From Desulfuromonadales bacterium (GTDB lineage: Bacteria > Desulfobacterota > Desulfuromonadia > Desulfuromonadales > BM103), in assembly GCA_030145205.1 (NCBI GenBank), contig JAQYVZ010000020.1, positions 1 through 64,000 of the forward strand: DNA of 64,000 nucleotides, in the 5' to 3' direction. The translations under genes and the position numbers were made by a program. Shown here piece after piece: positions 51,601-60,488 of the stretch. The notes beneath the pieces are model-generated. The model saw only the letters and a program-made list of their open reading frames with translations, made no database searches and was not told the origin of the DNA. Position 1 is the first letter of the stretch, and each line of letters opens with the position of its first letter.

Positions 51601-54600
51601 GTGTCAACCGGACGACCGTCGCGGTAGGCGACTATGTCCAGTACCGCCTGACCCTGCAGAACATCAGCGAAACCGCGCTGGCTGTTGACGTACACATCAC
51701 CGACCAGCTGCCGCCAGGCTTCCGGTATCAATCCGGTTCAGCGGAGCGTGACGATATCAAGCTGACCCCGACGATCTCGGGGGACGGCCGCACCCTGGTC
51801 TTTGCGATTGGCGACCTGCCCGCCGGCGAGACGGCAACAGTGACCTATGTCACTGAAATTACGGCGGGCGCACGCCTCGGCAACGCCGTCAACACCGCTC
51901 AGGCGGTCGACACCTCCGGCACCCTCTCCAACCTGGCCAAGGAGAGCGTCGAGGTTCGTGAAGACCTGTTCCGAAGCAAGGCCTTGGTCGCCGGTCGCGT
52001 CATCGACGGCCCCTGCGAAACTCCGGACACCGAAAAGCCGGGGCTGGGTGACGTCCGTATCCTGCTCGAAGACGGCACCATGGCACTGACCGACGAGAAC
52101 GGCATGTTCCACTTCGAGGGTATCGACCCGGGTGTGCACGTGGTCCAGCTTGATCATGAAAGCCTGCCGGAGAATTACCAACTGCTCGCCTGCGAGGAGA
52201 ACACCCGCTTCGGCGGCCGCGACTTCTCCCAATTCGTCGACATCCAGGGGGGCACCCTCTGGCGCACCGATTTCTACGTTGCGCCGAAACCACCGCCTAC
52301 CGGCGAAGTCGGCGTGGAGTTGATCAGCAGTCTCGAGGATGGGCAACTCCTGTATCAGGCAGAATTGTCGGGAACCGAGGTTCCGCTGGAGAATCTCCGC
52401 CTGATCATGACCCTGCCGGCGGGTGCGAGTTACACCCCCGATACAGCCCGTTTCGATGATGGTACCCGCAAGGAGCCGACTATCAACGAGCAGGTCCTGA
52501 CCTTTGAGCTCGGCGACTCTGACGGGGACTGGCAGCGGACTCTGCAGTTCCGGGCGACGCTTGATCCGGATATTGAAACGGGTGAACTGGCCACAGTAGC
52601 CGTGCTGGGATTTGATGCACCACAGGCTGCAGCACAGAAGACTCCGGAGGCGGAGACCCGCTTCCAGGTCACCGGCGGCGAGCCGATCCTGTCGCGCAAG
52701 TTCCTGGTCCGTTCGCACTTTGACAGCTTCGAATCGACCCTCGACACTGCTGACCGGGATATCCTCGACAACCTGGCGGAACAGCTCGACGAATGGGATA
52801 TCCTGCACGTGTTCGTGGTCGGCCATACCGATAGTGTCCGCATTGCGCCGCGCAGCCGGCACATTCATGCCGATAACCAGGCGCTCTCCATCACCCGGGC
52901 GCGCAGCGTCAGCAGCTACCTTGACCGCGTCCTCGATCTCGCTCCGGGGCAAATCAGCCTCGACGGCGTAGCGGAGACGGAACCGGTCGCCGACAACCGG
53001 ACGGCTGAAGGACGCGCCAAAAACCGCCGCGTTGAAGTCCTCGGACTGGCCAAGCAAGGCGATGTCACGTTGACAAAGCATGAGCCGGCCCTTGCTGCTG
53101 TCATCATTCCGGAGGCGCCAATCCCGGTCGTTACCGAGCAACAGCCAGAGGTAAAGCAAGACTCCCGCGTTTACCGGCACCCGATGATTACGGTACCAGC
53201 CCGCAGCCGGCCGAATCAGATAGTTCCCGGCGTTCCGGCCGAGGAGATCAAAACTCGACCCGAACCTGTCCAGGAGACGCCGCTTGCGGTTCAACCACCA
53301 AGTCTACCTGCGGTTGATTCGGAGAGGATGACGCCGGCACTCCAAGCTCCTCAAGAGCCGGAAATCGTCACCGCACCGCAACCAACCCGCCAGCAATTTG
53401 CCCTGTGGCCGAATTTCAGCGGACGCACTGCCGAGTTGACGGCTGAAGCAATTGCTCCGATCAAACGTCTGGTGCAGCAGTTGAAACTTCAGAATGTCCA
53501 GCGGCTGAATGTCACCAGCCACTCCGGATATCGTGACCTGTCGCGGCAACGAGCCCGCAAGATCGCTGAAATCCTCAGCAGCGCGCTCGCCCTGCAGCCG
53601 GACCAGATCAAGGTGTTCGCCATGGGCCAGACCGGTCCTGTTCCCGAACAAGGTCCGGCCCCGGACAACCGGGTCGAAATTGAGGTTGTCTCCTCAACCT
53701 CCGCACTGTCGGAACAATCGACGAATGTCAGGGAGACATCCTCCACGGTATCAACCCCGCCGAACGTATCAACGGCAGGACAAACCGGCTCTCCCCTTCA
53801 GGCCCGCACGACGGCAACGATCACAGCAGCCGAGGCAGCTACATTGCACGCTTTTGCCGCTGAGCAGCGCCAATCCGTCGAAACCAGCATGGAACAAACG
53901 CAGCAAGTGGGTCGACAGCAGCCGAAGGTGGATCTGACCAAGCCACGCAGCGGTCGCCAGGCAACGGCAACCAAGGGTCTGGTGCCTGGAGCCCCGACGA
54001 CCCCGCTAACAGAAGAGGAGGTCGTCGAAGACACCCGTGAAGGCATCCTCTCCTTCAGCGACGGCGATCTGCTGATCCATCGCCACAACGCGATCCGGCT
54101 ACGCGCCAACGGCAAACTGAAGATCGTTCTGATGCTGGATGGTGTTGAAGTCCCATCGGACCGGATCGGCTTCCGGATGAGGGAAGAATCCGGATCCGTG
54201 CTGATGACCTACATCGGTGTCGACTTTGGAGATCCTGGCCCGCATACCCTGCAACTACTCGGCAAGGACCCCTTTGGTATTACCCGTTATGAGCAGACAC
54301 TCAACCTGATCCGAACCGGCGAGATCACCGACCTGAGGCTGATCGACGCAACCGGCAACATTGCAGATGGCAAGACCCCGATCCGCCTGCGTCTGGAGTT
54401 GAAAGACAGCAATGGCCAAGTCGTTCCGGTGGGCACCGAACTGCGCCTGATGGAGGGCACTCTGCGGCCCTATGCAGACAAATCCCTGGTTCCGGAAGAT
54501 CCGACCGGCCAGGTGACAGTTGACATTGCCAAGGACGGTACGATCCTGTTCCAACCGGTCAACACTGCCGGACCTTACCGCGTCGAGCTTGCCTACAACG

Positions 54601-57071
54601 ATGTCACAATCGAGGTGGAAACCTACGTCAAACCTTACCTGCGTGACTGGATTCTGGTCGGTTTCGCTGAAGGGACCGTCGGCTACCGAACGATCGACAG
54701 TCATATAGAAGAGACGCCTGACGACCTGGATGAACACTACTTCAGCGATGGCCAAGTCAAGTTCTACGCCAAGGGCCGTGTCAAGGGCGACTGGCTGATG
54801 ACCCTCGCCTATGATTCCGACAAACCAGACCTCGATGGCGAGAGTTTGCACCAGACGATCGACCCGGGCAGCTACTACACAGTCTATGGCGACACATCAC
54901 AGCAGTACTACGATTCGGCCAGCGCCCGCGATCTCTATGTACGCATGGACAAAGACCAATTCTACGCCCTGTTCGGCGACTTCGACACCGGCTTGAGCAC
55001 GACGGAACTGTCACGCTACAGCCGGAGCCTGAGCGGCCTGAAAACATCGATGGAACATGAAGACTTTACCTTTACCGCGTTTGCCAGCGACACGCGTCAA
55101 GTCTTCGTCAAGGATGAGATTCAGGGCGATGGCACCTCCGGACTCTATCGTCTCTCCAACGAGCCGATTGTCACGAACTCGGAGAAGATCACCATCGAAA
55201 CCCGCGGCCGGCTGCACAGCGAACAGGTCATCGAATCAATCGACCTGGCTCGTCACACTGATTACGATATCGACTACGATGCTGGCACTCTCTTCTTCAG
55301 GCGGCCGATCCCGAGCCGGGATGCAGATTTCAACCCGGTCTTTATCGTAATCCGCTACGAAGTCGAGGGCAGCGACACCCAGCATTTGACGTACGGCGGC
55401 AGAGGTGCGGTCCGATTGCTGGATCGCCGCCTGGAGATTGGGGCCAGCCACATCCATGAAGACCAGGGTGAAGACCAGGGAGACCTCTACGGCGTTGACG
55501 CCACCTACGAATTCACCGAAGAGACCCGTCTGCGTGCTGAGTGGGCGACCACCGACGTCGAAGACGCTGGAGAGACGCGGCGTGGCGACGCCACGCTGGT
55601 CGAATTCGAACATGAAGGCGAGACGCTCTCGGGACGAGCCTATTTCCGTGAGCAGCAAAGCAAGTTCGGTCTTGGACAACAGAACGGCAGCGAAACGGGT
55701 ACCCGCAAAACCGGCATTGAGGCAGAGGCCAAATTCCTTGAGAGCTTCAAACTCAGGGGACAGGTTTACCGGGAAGACAACCTGGCCACCGACGCGCAAC
55801 GCGACGTGATTGAGTCTGACATCCAATACGACCAGGAAGTCTACAGTCTCAGCCTAGGCTATCGTGAAGCGACCGACCGCTTCTCCGATGGGGACCGCGA
55901 ACAATCCCGCCAGTTGCTGAGTGGCGCCGACGTGCGCCTGTTCAATGAGAAGTTAACTCTGCGGGTCGATCATGAACAGTCGCTCGGCAGCGACAATGAT
56001 AACAGCGACTACCCGACCCGTACCGTTCTTGGCGCTGACCTTGGCGTCACCAATGGCGTGACCCTGTTTGCCGAACAGGAGTTTACCCATGGCAGTGAAA
56101 AAGAGACCGAGAGCACCCGGCTCGGCATGCGGGCGACCCCCTGGCAGGGCGGCGAGCTGAACACGGCCCTGCAGCAGGAATTCGATGAGAACGGCCAGCG
56201 TGTCTTCGCCCTGATGGGCCTGCTGCAGACCTGGGAGATGAACGAGGAATGGAGTTTTGACGCGGCCCTGGATCGCTCACAGACACTCAAGGACGATCCG
56301 GTGCGGCGTGTTAATGAAAACGTTACGGCCGCCTCCGGCAGCTCGGACGACTTCACGGCCATCTCACTCGGCGCCACCTATCGTCAAGAGCGCTGGGAAT
56401 GGTGGAACCGCCTTGAGATGCGCCAGTCGGACAGTGAAGACAAGTACGGCGTGACCAGCGGCATCCTCAGCGAACCCTGGCAGGGGACGGCCTTCAGTGC
56501 CGACACCCAGCTGTTCATCACAGATTCGACCATCGGCAGCCGCAGCACCAACTTCGATCTGCGCTTGGGAGCCGCCTATCGTCCAGCCCGTAGCCGCTGG
56601 ATGTTGCTCGACCGCTTCGACTTCGAATTCGACCGGCTGGACGGACTGAACACCTGGCGTCTGATCAACAATCTCAACGCCAACTACAAGCCACATCGCC
56701 GCATGCAGATTTCCTTGCAGCATGGCATCAAGTACGTTCAGGACAACATCGGTGACGACACCTACTCCGGCGTCACCGACCTGTTCGGTCTGGAGACCCG
56801 CTACGACCTCTCCCGCCGTTGGGATGTCGGTCTGCACGGCAGCGTGCTGCACTCTTGGAACGGCGGTCAGTTCGATTACAGCCTGGGTGCATCACTCGGC
56901 TACCTGGTCATGAAGAACGCCTGGGTCAGCCTCGGCTACAACCTGCTCGGCTTCCATGACGAAGATTTCTCCAAGGCGAACTTCACCGCTCAGGGTCCGT
57001 TTGTGCGCTTCCGCTTCAAGTTTGATCAGCAGTCGGTTCGCGAAGCTGTGGGGTGGGTCAACAGCCAATAG
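48630..57071 (+). CDS. Giant outer-membrane protein: repeats, DUF11, two OmpA-like domains, C-terminal barrel (operon 1)
   Basis: A 2813-codon frame. The ATG at 48630 lacks a ribosome binding site; a GTG at 48753 with GGAG gives a compact signal peptide and is a strong alternative. Three repeats of exactly 293 residues (about 107-985) are followed by a DUF11 domain (about 985-1110). A Cna-B/SdrD-like segment follows (VRILLEDGTMALTDENGMFHFEGI, about 1145-1225). OmpA-like domain 1 (about 1350-1475) has DNQALSITRARSV and KNRRVEV. A second, degenerate OmpA-like domain covers about 1590-1690. An Ig-like part leads into a C-terminal barrel (about 2003-2805) of alternating strands ending GPFVRFRFKF. 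The OmpA domains should be periplasmic and bind peptidoglycan. Two related surface operons carry such a gene last. Confidence 0.85.
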   Translation: MTETLLKYRRRLPGVRPGGSAAALFRMKGQTGAHSADRSGAVRLSTLLLTTTWQLLLCLCLLTSLILPGNTLAATPQFGDEIVNFVELIADGQPPTTYSVTVTVKGRSPSVIEFLHYAPPGTPGAEPPITVGVTEYSTTGDPAGPFAVVPNPREFPNNALININSVALVPADQYSMGAATFIRLTDLEKNENPTAWETVLVTVTSPDTGDTELLRLRETGIDTGVFVGYLQTRDASLPPSTRPYLDVVVMSQIEASYIDATDATDTSLDTALISPHATLFNSLSGEALDGAIVTLLNPDLSDATVYADDAITPVSNVVTTGDVALGLPTGGYRFPYVPPGDYILAVQPPLGFTAPSAILPADLPAGFSIDANGSYSTAFTIYPGPPAVVDIPVDPIAVEPTPSTVEFLHFAPPGTPGAEPAIDVAVTQYSTSGDPIGPFAALPAPTRFPDGTPIDLSSVELVPTELYLVNEPLFVRLSDQDQNLSPVVRETVLVTVTSPDTGETVLLRITETAPDSGVFVGYLQSRDATTPPEAFPTLAVELGSQIETSYVDDADATDTSTDTALISPHATVFSSANGTPVDGAIVTLLNSDLSDATVYAVDGVTPISNVVTTGDVVLGLPTGGFRFPYIPPGDYILSVQPPTGYTWASTVPPASLPAGFSINVNGSYGNVFSIAPGPPAVIDIPVDPFVVVRTPSTIEFLHFAPPGTPGAEPAIDVAITDYSTSGDAAGPFAALPVPTHFPDGTPIDLSSVELVPTDYYHIGEPLFVRLIDLDQNLNPTIRETVLMTLVCAATGDTILLRITETEVNSGIFVGYIQSRNVIAPPEVFPTLAVEPECHIEAHYTDISDGTDVSTAAALVDPYGIVFDSQTGEPVDGATVRILFADDTVPPVFADDGVTPFPNEVISGDTALGFPEGGFRFPYVAPGDYKLIVEPPAGYTWASRVTPTDLPEGFSIDPDGSYGQAFTLYPGPPVRIDIPVDPEVTGLWLQKSVNRTTVAVGDYVQYRLTLQNISETALAVDVHITDQLPPGFRYQSGSAERDDIKLTPTISGDGRTLVFAIGDLPAGETATVTYVTEITAGARLGNAVNTAQAVDTSGTLSNLAKESVEVREDLFRSKALVAGRVIDGPCETPDTEKPGLGDVRILLEDGTMALTDENGMFHFEGIDPGVHVVQLDHESLPENYQLLACEENTRFGGRDFSQFVDIQGGTLWRTDFYVAPKPPPTGEVGVELISSLEDGQLLYQAELSGTEVPLENLRLIMTLPAGASYTPDTARFDDGTRKEPTINEQVLTFELGDSDGDWQRTLQFRATLDPDIETGELATVAVLGFDAPQAAAQKTPEAETRFQVTGGEPILSRKFLVRSHFDSFESTLDTADRDILDNLAEQLDEWDILHVFVVGHTDSVRIAPRSRHIHADNQALSITRARSVSSYLDRVLDLAPGQISLDGVAETEPVADNRTAEGRAKNRRVEVLGLAKQGDVTLTKHEPALAAVIIPEAPIPVVTEQQPEVKQDSRVYRHPMITVPARSRPNQIVPGVPAEEIKTRPEPVQETPLAVQPPSLPAVDSERMTPALQAPQEPEIVTAPQPTRQQFALWPNFSGRTAELTAEAIAPIKRLVQQLKLQNVQRLNVTSHSGYRDLSRQRARKIAEILSSALALQPDQIKVFAMGQTGPVPEQGPAPDNRVEIEVVSSTSALSEQSTNVRETSSTVSTPPNVSTAGQTGSPLQARTTATITAAEAATLHAFAAEQRQSVETSMEQTQQVGRQQPKVDLTKPRSGRQATATKGLVPGAPTTPLTEEEVVEDTREGILSFSDGDLLIHRHNAIRLRANGKLKIVLMLDGVEVPSDRIGFRMREESGSVLMTYIGVDFGDPGPHTLQLLGKDPFGITRYEQTLNLIRTGEITDLRLIDATGNIADGKTPIRLRLELKDSNGQVVPVGTELRLMEGTLRPYADKSLVPEDPTGQVTVDIAKDGTILFQPVNTAGPYRVELAYNDVTIEVETYVKPYLRDWILVGFAEGTVGYRTIDSHIEETPDDLDEHYFSDGQVKFYAKGRVKGDWLMTLAYDSDKPDLDGESLHQTIDPGSYYTVYGDTSQQYYDSASARDLYVRMDKDQFYALFGDFDTGLSTTELSRYSRSLSGLKTSMEHEDFTFTAFASDTRQVFVKDEIQGDGTSGLYRLSNEPIVTNSEKITIETRGRLHSEQVIESIDLARHTDYDIDYDAGTLFFRRPIPSRDADFNPVFIVIRYEVEGSDTQHLTYGGRGAVRLLDRRLEIGASHIHEDQGEDQGDLYGVDATYEFTEETRLRAEWATTDVEDAGETRRGDATLVEFEHEGETLSGRAYFREQQSKFGLGQQNGSETGTRKTGIEAEAKFLESFKLRGQVYREDNLATDAQRDVIESDIQYDQEVYSLSLGYREATDRFSDGDREQSRQLLSGADVRLFNEKLTLRVDHEQSLGSDNDNSDYPTRTVLGADLGVTNGVTLFAEQEFTHGSEKETESTRLGMRATPWQGGELNTALQQEFDENGQRVFALMGLLQTWEMNEEWSFDAALDRSQTLKDDPVRRVNENVTAASGSSDDFTAISLGATYRQERWEWWNRLEMRQSDSEDKYGVTSGILSEPWQGTAFSADTQLFITDSTIGSRSTNFDLRLGAAYRPARSRWMLLDRFDFEFDRLDGLNTWRLINNLNANYKPHRRMQISLQHGIKYVQDNIGDDTYSGVTDLFGLETRYDLSRRWDVGLHGSVLHSWNGGQFDYSLGASLGYLVMKNAWVSLGYNLLGFHDEDFSKANFTAQGPFVRFRFKFDQQSVREAVGWVNSQ
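48945..51581 (+). repeat. Three tandem 879-bp repeats within the giant gene
   Basis: The anchor word GAGTTCCTGCA of the motif EFLHxAPPGTPGAEP occurs at 48966, 49845 and 50724, exactly 879 bases (293 codons) apart each time. The second and third copies share long identical stretches, for example around FPDGTPIDLSSVELVPT. The third copy loses about one codon near its end. The paralogous gene at 62410 has a single, more diverged unit. Confidence 0.92.
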
Positions 57072-57218
57072 CTTCCACCTTATTTTTCGACTAAAAATCA
57101 GTTCGATTTGCCACCATTTTCACATCTAAAGTTGGCATTTTCCCCTTTGTAAAATCTGCTCCAGCCTGCTCAATCTGAGCCTTCACCAGTGGACCCAAGT
57201 TACTGTTTTTTTTTAAAT
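57072..57218. other. Gap between the two operons
   Basis: AT-rich sequence between the end of the giant gene and the sigma-54 site at 57219. I see no clear intrinsic terminator for operon 1, so read-through into operon 2 cannot be excluded. Confidence 0.4.
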
Positions 57219-57235
57219 TTGGCACAATGAGTGCA
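57219..57235 (+). promoter_or_regulatory. Sigma-54 (RpoN) promoter candidate, operon 2
   Basis: TTGGCACAATGAGTGCA fits the -24/-12 consensus with exact GG-N10-GC spacing and only two mismatches to the defined positions. It lies about 110 bases upstream of the riboswitch, as in operon 1. Confidence 0.8.
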
Positions 57236-57346
57236 TTGATTACTAGATGCGTTTTATTTTATACTGTCAAAAGACTACTAAAGGGGGACAAAAAACAAAC
57301 AAAGTTTCACGGAAAATCTCGGACTCGAGATGTGATTAATTTGCAG

Positions 57347-57443
57347 CCTCTCCGACAATAGCAAACCCGGGGCAACCCGGGGACGCAGAGCCAAGGATCC
57401 GTAATCATTATGGTTTACGGACAGCCTGGCCGCCGAAGAGAAG
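57347..57443 (+). promoter_or_regulatory. GEMM-I riboswitch 2, predicted cGAMP type
   Basis: P1 CCTCTC (57347-57352) with GAGAAG (57438-57443), then AGCAAACC, a P2 hairpin CCGGG/CCCGG with a GCAA tetraloop, GACGCAGAGCC, a P3 arm (ATCCGTAA with TTACGGA) and CCTGGCCGCCGAA. Position 20 (Vc2 numbering) is A, as in Geobacter cGAMP riboswitches. The core is nearly the same as at 41056, while the P2 and P3 stems differ in sequence but keep their pairing. Confidence 0.9.
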
Positions 57444-57491
57444 GTGTTGACCATGTATTGTTATGCTCTTGGTCCACCTTAATAAGCGGGG

Positions 57492-57534
57492 GAAAGCCCG
57501 ACTTCGGCCTTACGAAGTCGGGCTTTCTCATTTT
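57492..57534 (+). terminator. Riboswitch expression-platform terminator, operon 2
   Basis: GAAAGCCCGACTTCG (57492-57506) and CGAAGTCGGGCTTTC (57513-57527) form a perfect 15-bp stem over GCCTTA, followed by TCATTTT. The T run is shorter than in operon 1. Confidence 0.82.
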
Positions 57535-57593
57535 ACGAATTTTGCATACGAAATTTGTCAGGGTGACGTGTACCCTGGCAAATTGTGGCGTTT

Positions 57594-57619
57594 TCACATC
57601 ACCCTTTAGGGTGAGGTGA
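57594..57619 (+). promoter_or_regulatory. Conserved leader hairpin before the operon 2 start codon
   Basis: TCACATCACCC pairs with GGGTGAGGTGA over TTTA with a single A/G mismatch. It is the counterpart of the hairpin at 41301-41326; the second base pair has changed from G-C to C-G. The preceding CAAATTGTGGCGTTTT is also shared. Confidence 0.7.
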
Positions 57620-57637
57620 CCACAACCTAACCACGAA

Positions 57638-60445
57638 ATGCTTATGACGCACACAATCAGCAAAATAAAATCCTTTTTTTCGCGACTTTTTTCGGGAACA
57701 CCTGTGGCCAGTTTTCTATTGGCAGCCGTCCTGCTGTCCAGCTCGTCATCCGCGCTCGCCTTTGGTGTGACCGACTGTGCAGCCACACGAAAAGGGTCCG
57801 ATCTGGGCTGCACCGCTGGCGACGTCAAAATTACCGGTCTTGCGGTTGCCCCCGGCACTCCGACCTCCTGCGTAGGTGGCACAACCTTTACGGCGGACCT
57901 CGACATCACAGTTAACTTTGCCGTCCCTGATCGCTGGGACGTCGGCATTTTCCTTTCAAGAGACGGCAAAGACCCTCAAACGTTGCCTGCAAACGGGGGT
58001 GCCAGTTCATGCAGCGTAGGTATTCTCCCGACCAGCTATCCATTCCTCGACCTGGATCCAAACGGTGGTCTTGACACTTGCGGCGACGGCAATGGCTCAA
58101 TTAACGGGGGGACAGGTTCTGGTGTTTTGAGGATGGAAGATGTAGAGGTTCCCTGCCAGGCCGTCGGCCTGAGCGGCGGCAACCTCTACATCCCCTTTGT
58201 CGTCAGTTGGGACAATCAGTCGAGCCCAAGCGGCTCAGATTGCACTTCGATCGCGGACCCCGTCCCGAATACCGTCTCGAAATGCAACGCACCAGACACC
58301 ACCGTACAAACAGACGTCGACTACGGAACAGTCGATGCGGTCGTTTTGCCCGACATCACTAAAACGGATGGCACCACCGCTGTTAACCCGGGTCAAGCAA
58401 TTACCTACACGGTAACGATTACCAACACGACCGGGGTACCGCTGAGCAATGCCGTCTTCACCGACCCCGCCACAGCCAACGTCACGGTCAACACCGTCAG
58501 TTGCAGCCCGACCGGTGCGGCAACCTGCCCGGCAACAGTAACGAAAACCGCCATGCAAAGTGCGACGGGAATTACCATTCCCACCATGCCGATCGGCGAC
58601 AGCGTTATCTTTACCATCGGCGCAACCGTAGCCAGTACCATCGTACCCACGTACGCGCACGTCATCACCAACACCGCCAACGTGACCGTATTGACAGAAA
58701 CCAACTCAGCCACAGATACCGATTCGATCATTGGCGCGGTTTACTCCGATCTCTCCACCTCGACCAAGACGGTTGTCGACCAAAATGGCGGCGAGGCGGA
58801 CCCGAACGACGTGCTGCGCTACACCATCACCCTCACGGAAACAGCGGGGAATGCGGTGACCGGTGCCAGCGTCACGGATCACATCCCTCCTTATGTCAGC
58901 AACTTCACCGTTATCAGCGTTCCTTCCGGCGCGACCGACAATACGACAGGAACCGTCTTGGGCGACAATGGGACCGGCTATCTCAACGTCACGGACATCA
59001 ACATCCCGGCCAATGGTACAGCGACAATCGTGTTCGATGTCACCATCGCAGCTGGCACCCCGGCAGGGACCACAATTGACAACCTGGCGACTGTGACCAA
59101 CCCGAGCGGACCGGGTGGCTCTCCAACCGCCCTCACGGTGACCGTTTCCCCCTCGGCGGTACCCGCTACTGACAACAAGAAGCTCTACATCTACAACGGG
59201 ACGTCGTCACCCTACTCCATGTCGCGCATTCCACCGACGGGAACACCTGCAAGCATTTCTCTCGGCAATAAGGGAATCGTCCTCTGGAACGGCAACTCGC
59301 CGGTCCCGTTGCAACTCGACAACACCGTTGCCTCGGTGTATGTCTCGCTCTTTCTCACGGCCGACACGACTCAGGCCCGCATTGTCGAAACACGTCTCTA
59401 CTGTTCGTCGACACCTGCTATCTACGCCTCCTCCGGAGCGTACAACCTGGGCACGGTTCCAGCAACAACGCCCTCGCAATACAATTTCAGCCTGACCAAC
59501 TTGCTTGGCGGTTTCACCTTCCCGGCGACCTGCACCGCCCCCAATTACTGGGTTCTTTCTGTCAACAACACCACCAACCAGAACACTTTCGTGCACCCGG
59601 TCAGTGGTGCCGACTACTCACGGGTGAATCTTGACTCCAGCAACGTCATTTACGTTGAGAGCCTTGATTTCTACAACGCCCCCTACTCGGGCGGCACGAC
59701 AGTCGCCTCGGTTGCGCCAGGAACGATCATCTACGCCCGCACCGTTATCAGTGACCCTTTCGGCAGCTTCGACATCAGTTCCGCAACGATTGACATCGCC
59801 GATCCAGACGGAACTCTGTTGGTCTCAGGCCAGGACATGGGCACTGCGGTTGCTTCTGATGCTTCGACAAAAACCTTTGAATATGCCTACACGGTTCCTC
59901 TCGGAGCACCGACCGGCAACTGGACAGCGACAGTCACGGCCAACGAGGGAACGGAAGGGACAGTCACCGACGACCAGACCTCCTCTTATGAGGTGTTTGC
60001 TTTCCCCAGTCTCACCTATCTCAAAACGGTTGAGACCCAGTGGGATCCGGTGAACGGCAACACCAACCCGAAAGCGGTCCCCGGCGCGGAGCTTCTTTAC
60101 ACCATAAAATTTATCAACTCCGGCTTCGGCAGCCCCGATAGCGACTCTCTGGTGGTCACCGACCCGATCCCGGCCAGCACCAGCCTGTATGTCGGCGATC
60201 TCGGCCAAGGAACTCCCATTTTCTTCAGGGACCTCGCTTCGAGTGGACTGACCGCGTCAGATGTGAATGTCAGCTACTCGGAAGATGCCAGCTGCACAAC
60301 CTACTCTTATTCGCCAAGCCCTGACACAGACGGCTACGATCCGAATGTATGTGAGATCAAGGCCCAGATGGACGGAGCCTTCAACCCTTCGGATGGCACA
60401 ACCAACTCGAGCTTCAGTTTGGAATTCAAAGTACGCATCGACTGA
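57638..60445 (+). CDS. Large secreted DUF11-containing surface protein, operon 2
   Basis: A 935-residue exported protein; the start is 57638 or the ATG two codons later (57644), which aligns with the operon 1 start. The signal peptide ends near SSALA. The N-terminal domain (about 45-230) is Cys-containing (CAATRKGSDLGC, SCSVG, DTCGDGNG) and all-beta. DUF11-like domains begin near LPDITKTDGTTAVNPGQAITYTVTITN, STSTKTVVDQNGG and LTYLKTVETQWDPVNGNTNPKAVPGAELLYTI. The last contains a WDPxNGxTNPKAxPGA module shared with the 61185 product. A middle part (KKLYIYNGTSSPY, about 510-700) resembles no family I know. It fills the same position as the 41351 product but has a different domain make-up. Confidence 0.85.
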   Translation: MLMTHTISKIKSFFSRLFSGTPVASFLLAAVLLSSSSSALAFGVTDCAATRKGSDLGCTAGDVKITGLAVAPGTPTSCVGGTTFTADLDITVNFAVPDRWDVGIFLSRDGKDPQTLPANGGASSCSVGILPTSYPFLDLDPNGGLDTCGDGNGSINGGTGSGVLRMEDVEVPCQAVGLSGGNLYIPFVVSWDNQSSPSGSDCTSIADPVPNTVSKCNAPDTTVQTDVDYGTVDAVVLPDITKTDGTTAVNPGQAITYTVTITNTTGVPLSNAVFTDPATANVTVNTVSCSPTGAATCPATVTKTAMQSATGITIPTMPIGDSVIFTIGATVASTIVPTYAHVITNTANVTVLTETNSATDTDSIIGAVYSDLSTSTKTVVDQNGGEADPNDVLRYTITLTETAGNAVTGASVTDHIPPYVSNFTVISVPSGATDNTTGTVLGDNGTGYLNVTDINIPANGTATIVFDVTIAAGTPAGTTIDNLATVTNPSGPGGSPTALTVTVSPSAVPATDNKKLYIYNGTSSPYSMSRIPPTGTPASISLGNKGIVLWNGNSPVPLQLDNTVASVYVSLFLTADTTQARIVETRLYCSSTPAIYASSGAYNLGTVPATTPSQYNFSLTNLLGGFTFPATCTAPNYWVLSVNNTTNQNTFVHPVSGADYSRVNLDSSNVIYVESLDFYNAPYSGGTTVASVAPGTIIYARTVISDPFGSFDISSATIDIADPDGTLLVSGQDMGTAVASDASTKTFEYAYTVPLGAPTGNWTATVTANEGTEGTVTDDQTSSYEVFAFPSLTYLKTVETQWDPVNGNTNPKAVPGAELLYTIKFINSGFGSPDSDSLVVTDPIPASTSLYVGDLGQGTPIFFRDLASSGLTASDVNVSYSEDASCTTYSYSPSPDTDGYDPNVCEIKAQMDGAFNPSDGTTNSSFSLEFKVRID

Positions 60446-60488
60446 AAACCTTTCAGACCAGTTTTTGTAACGGACCAAGGAGGTCACT

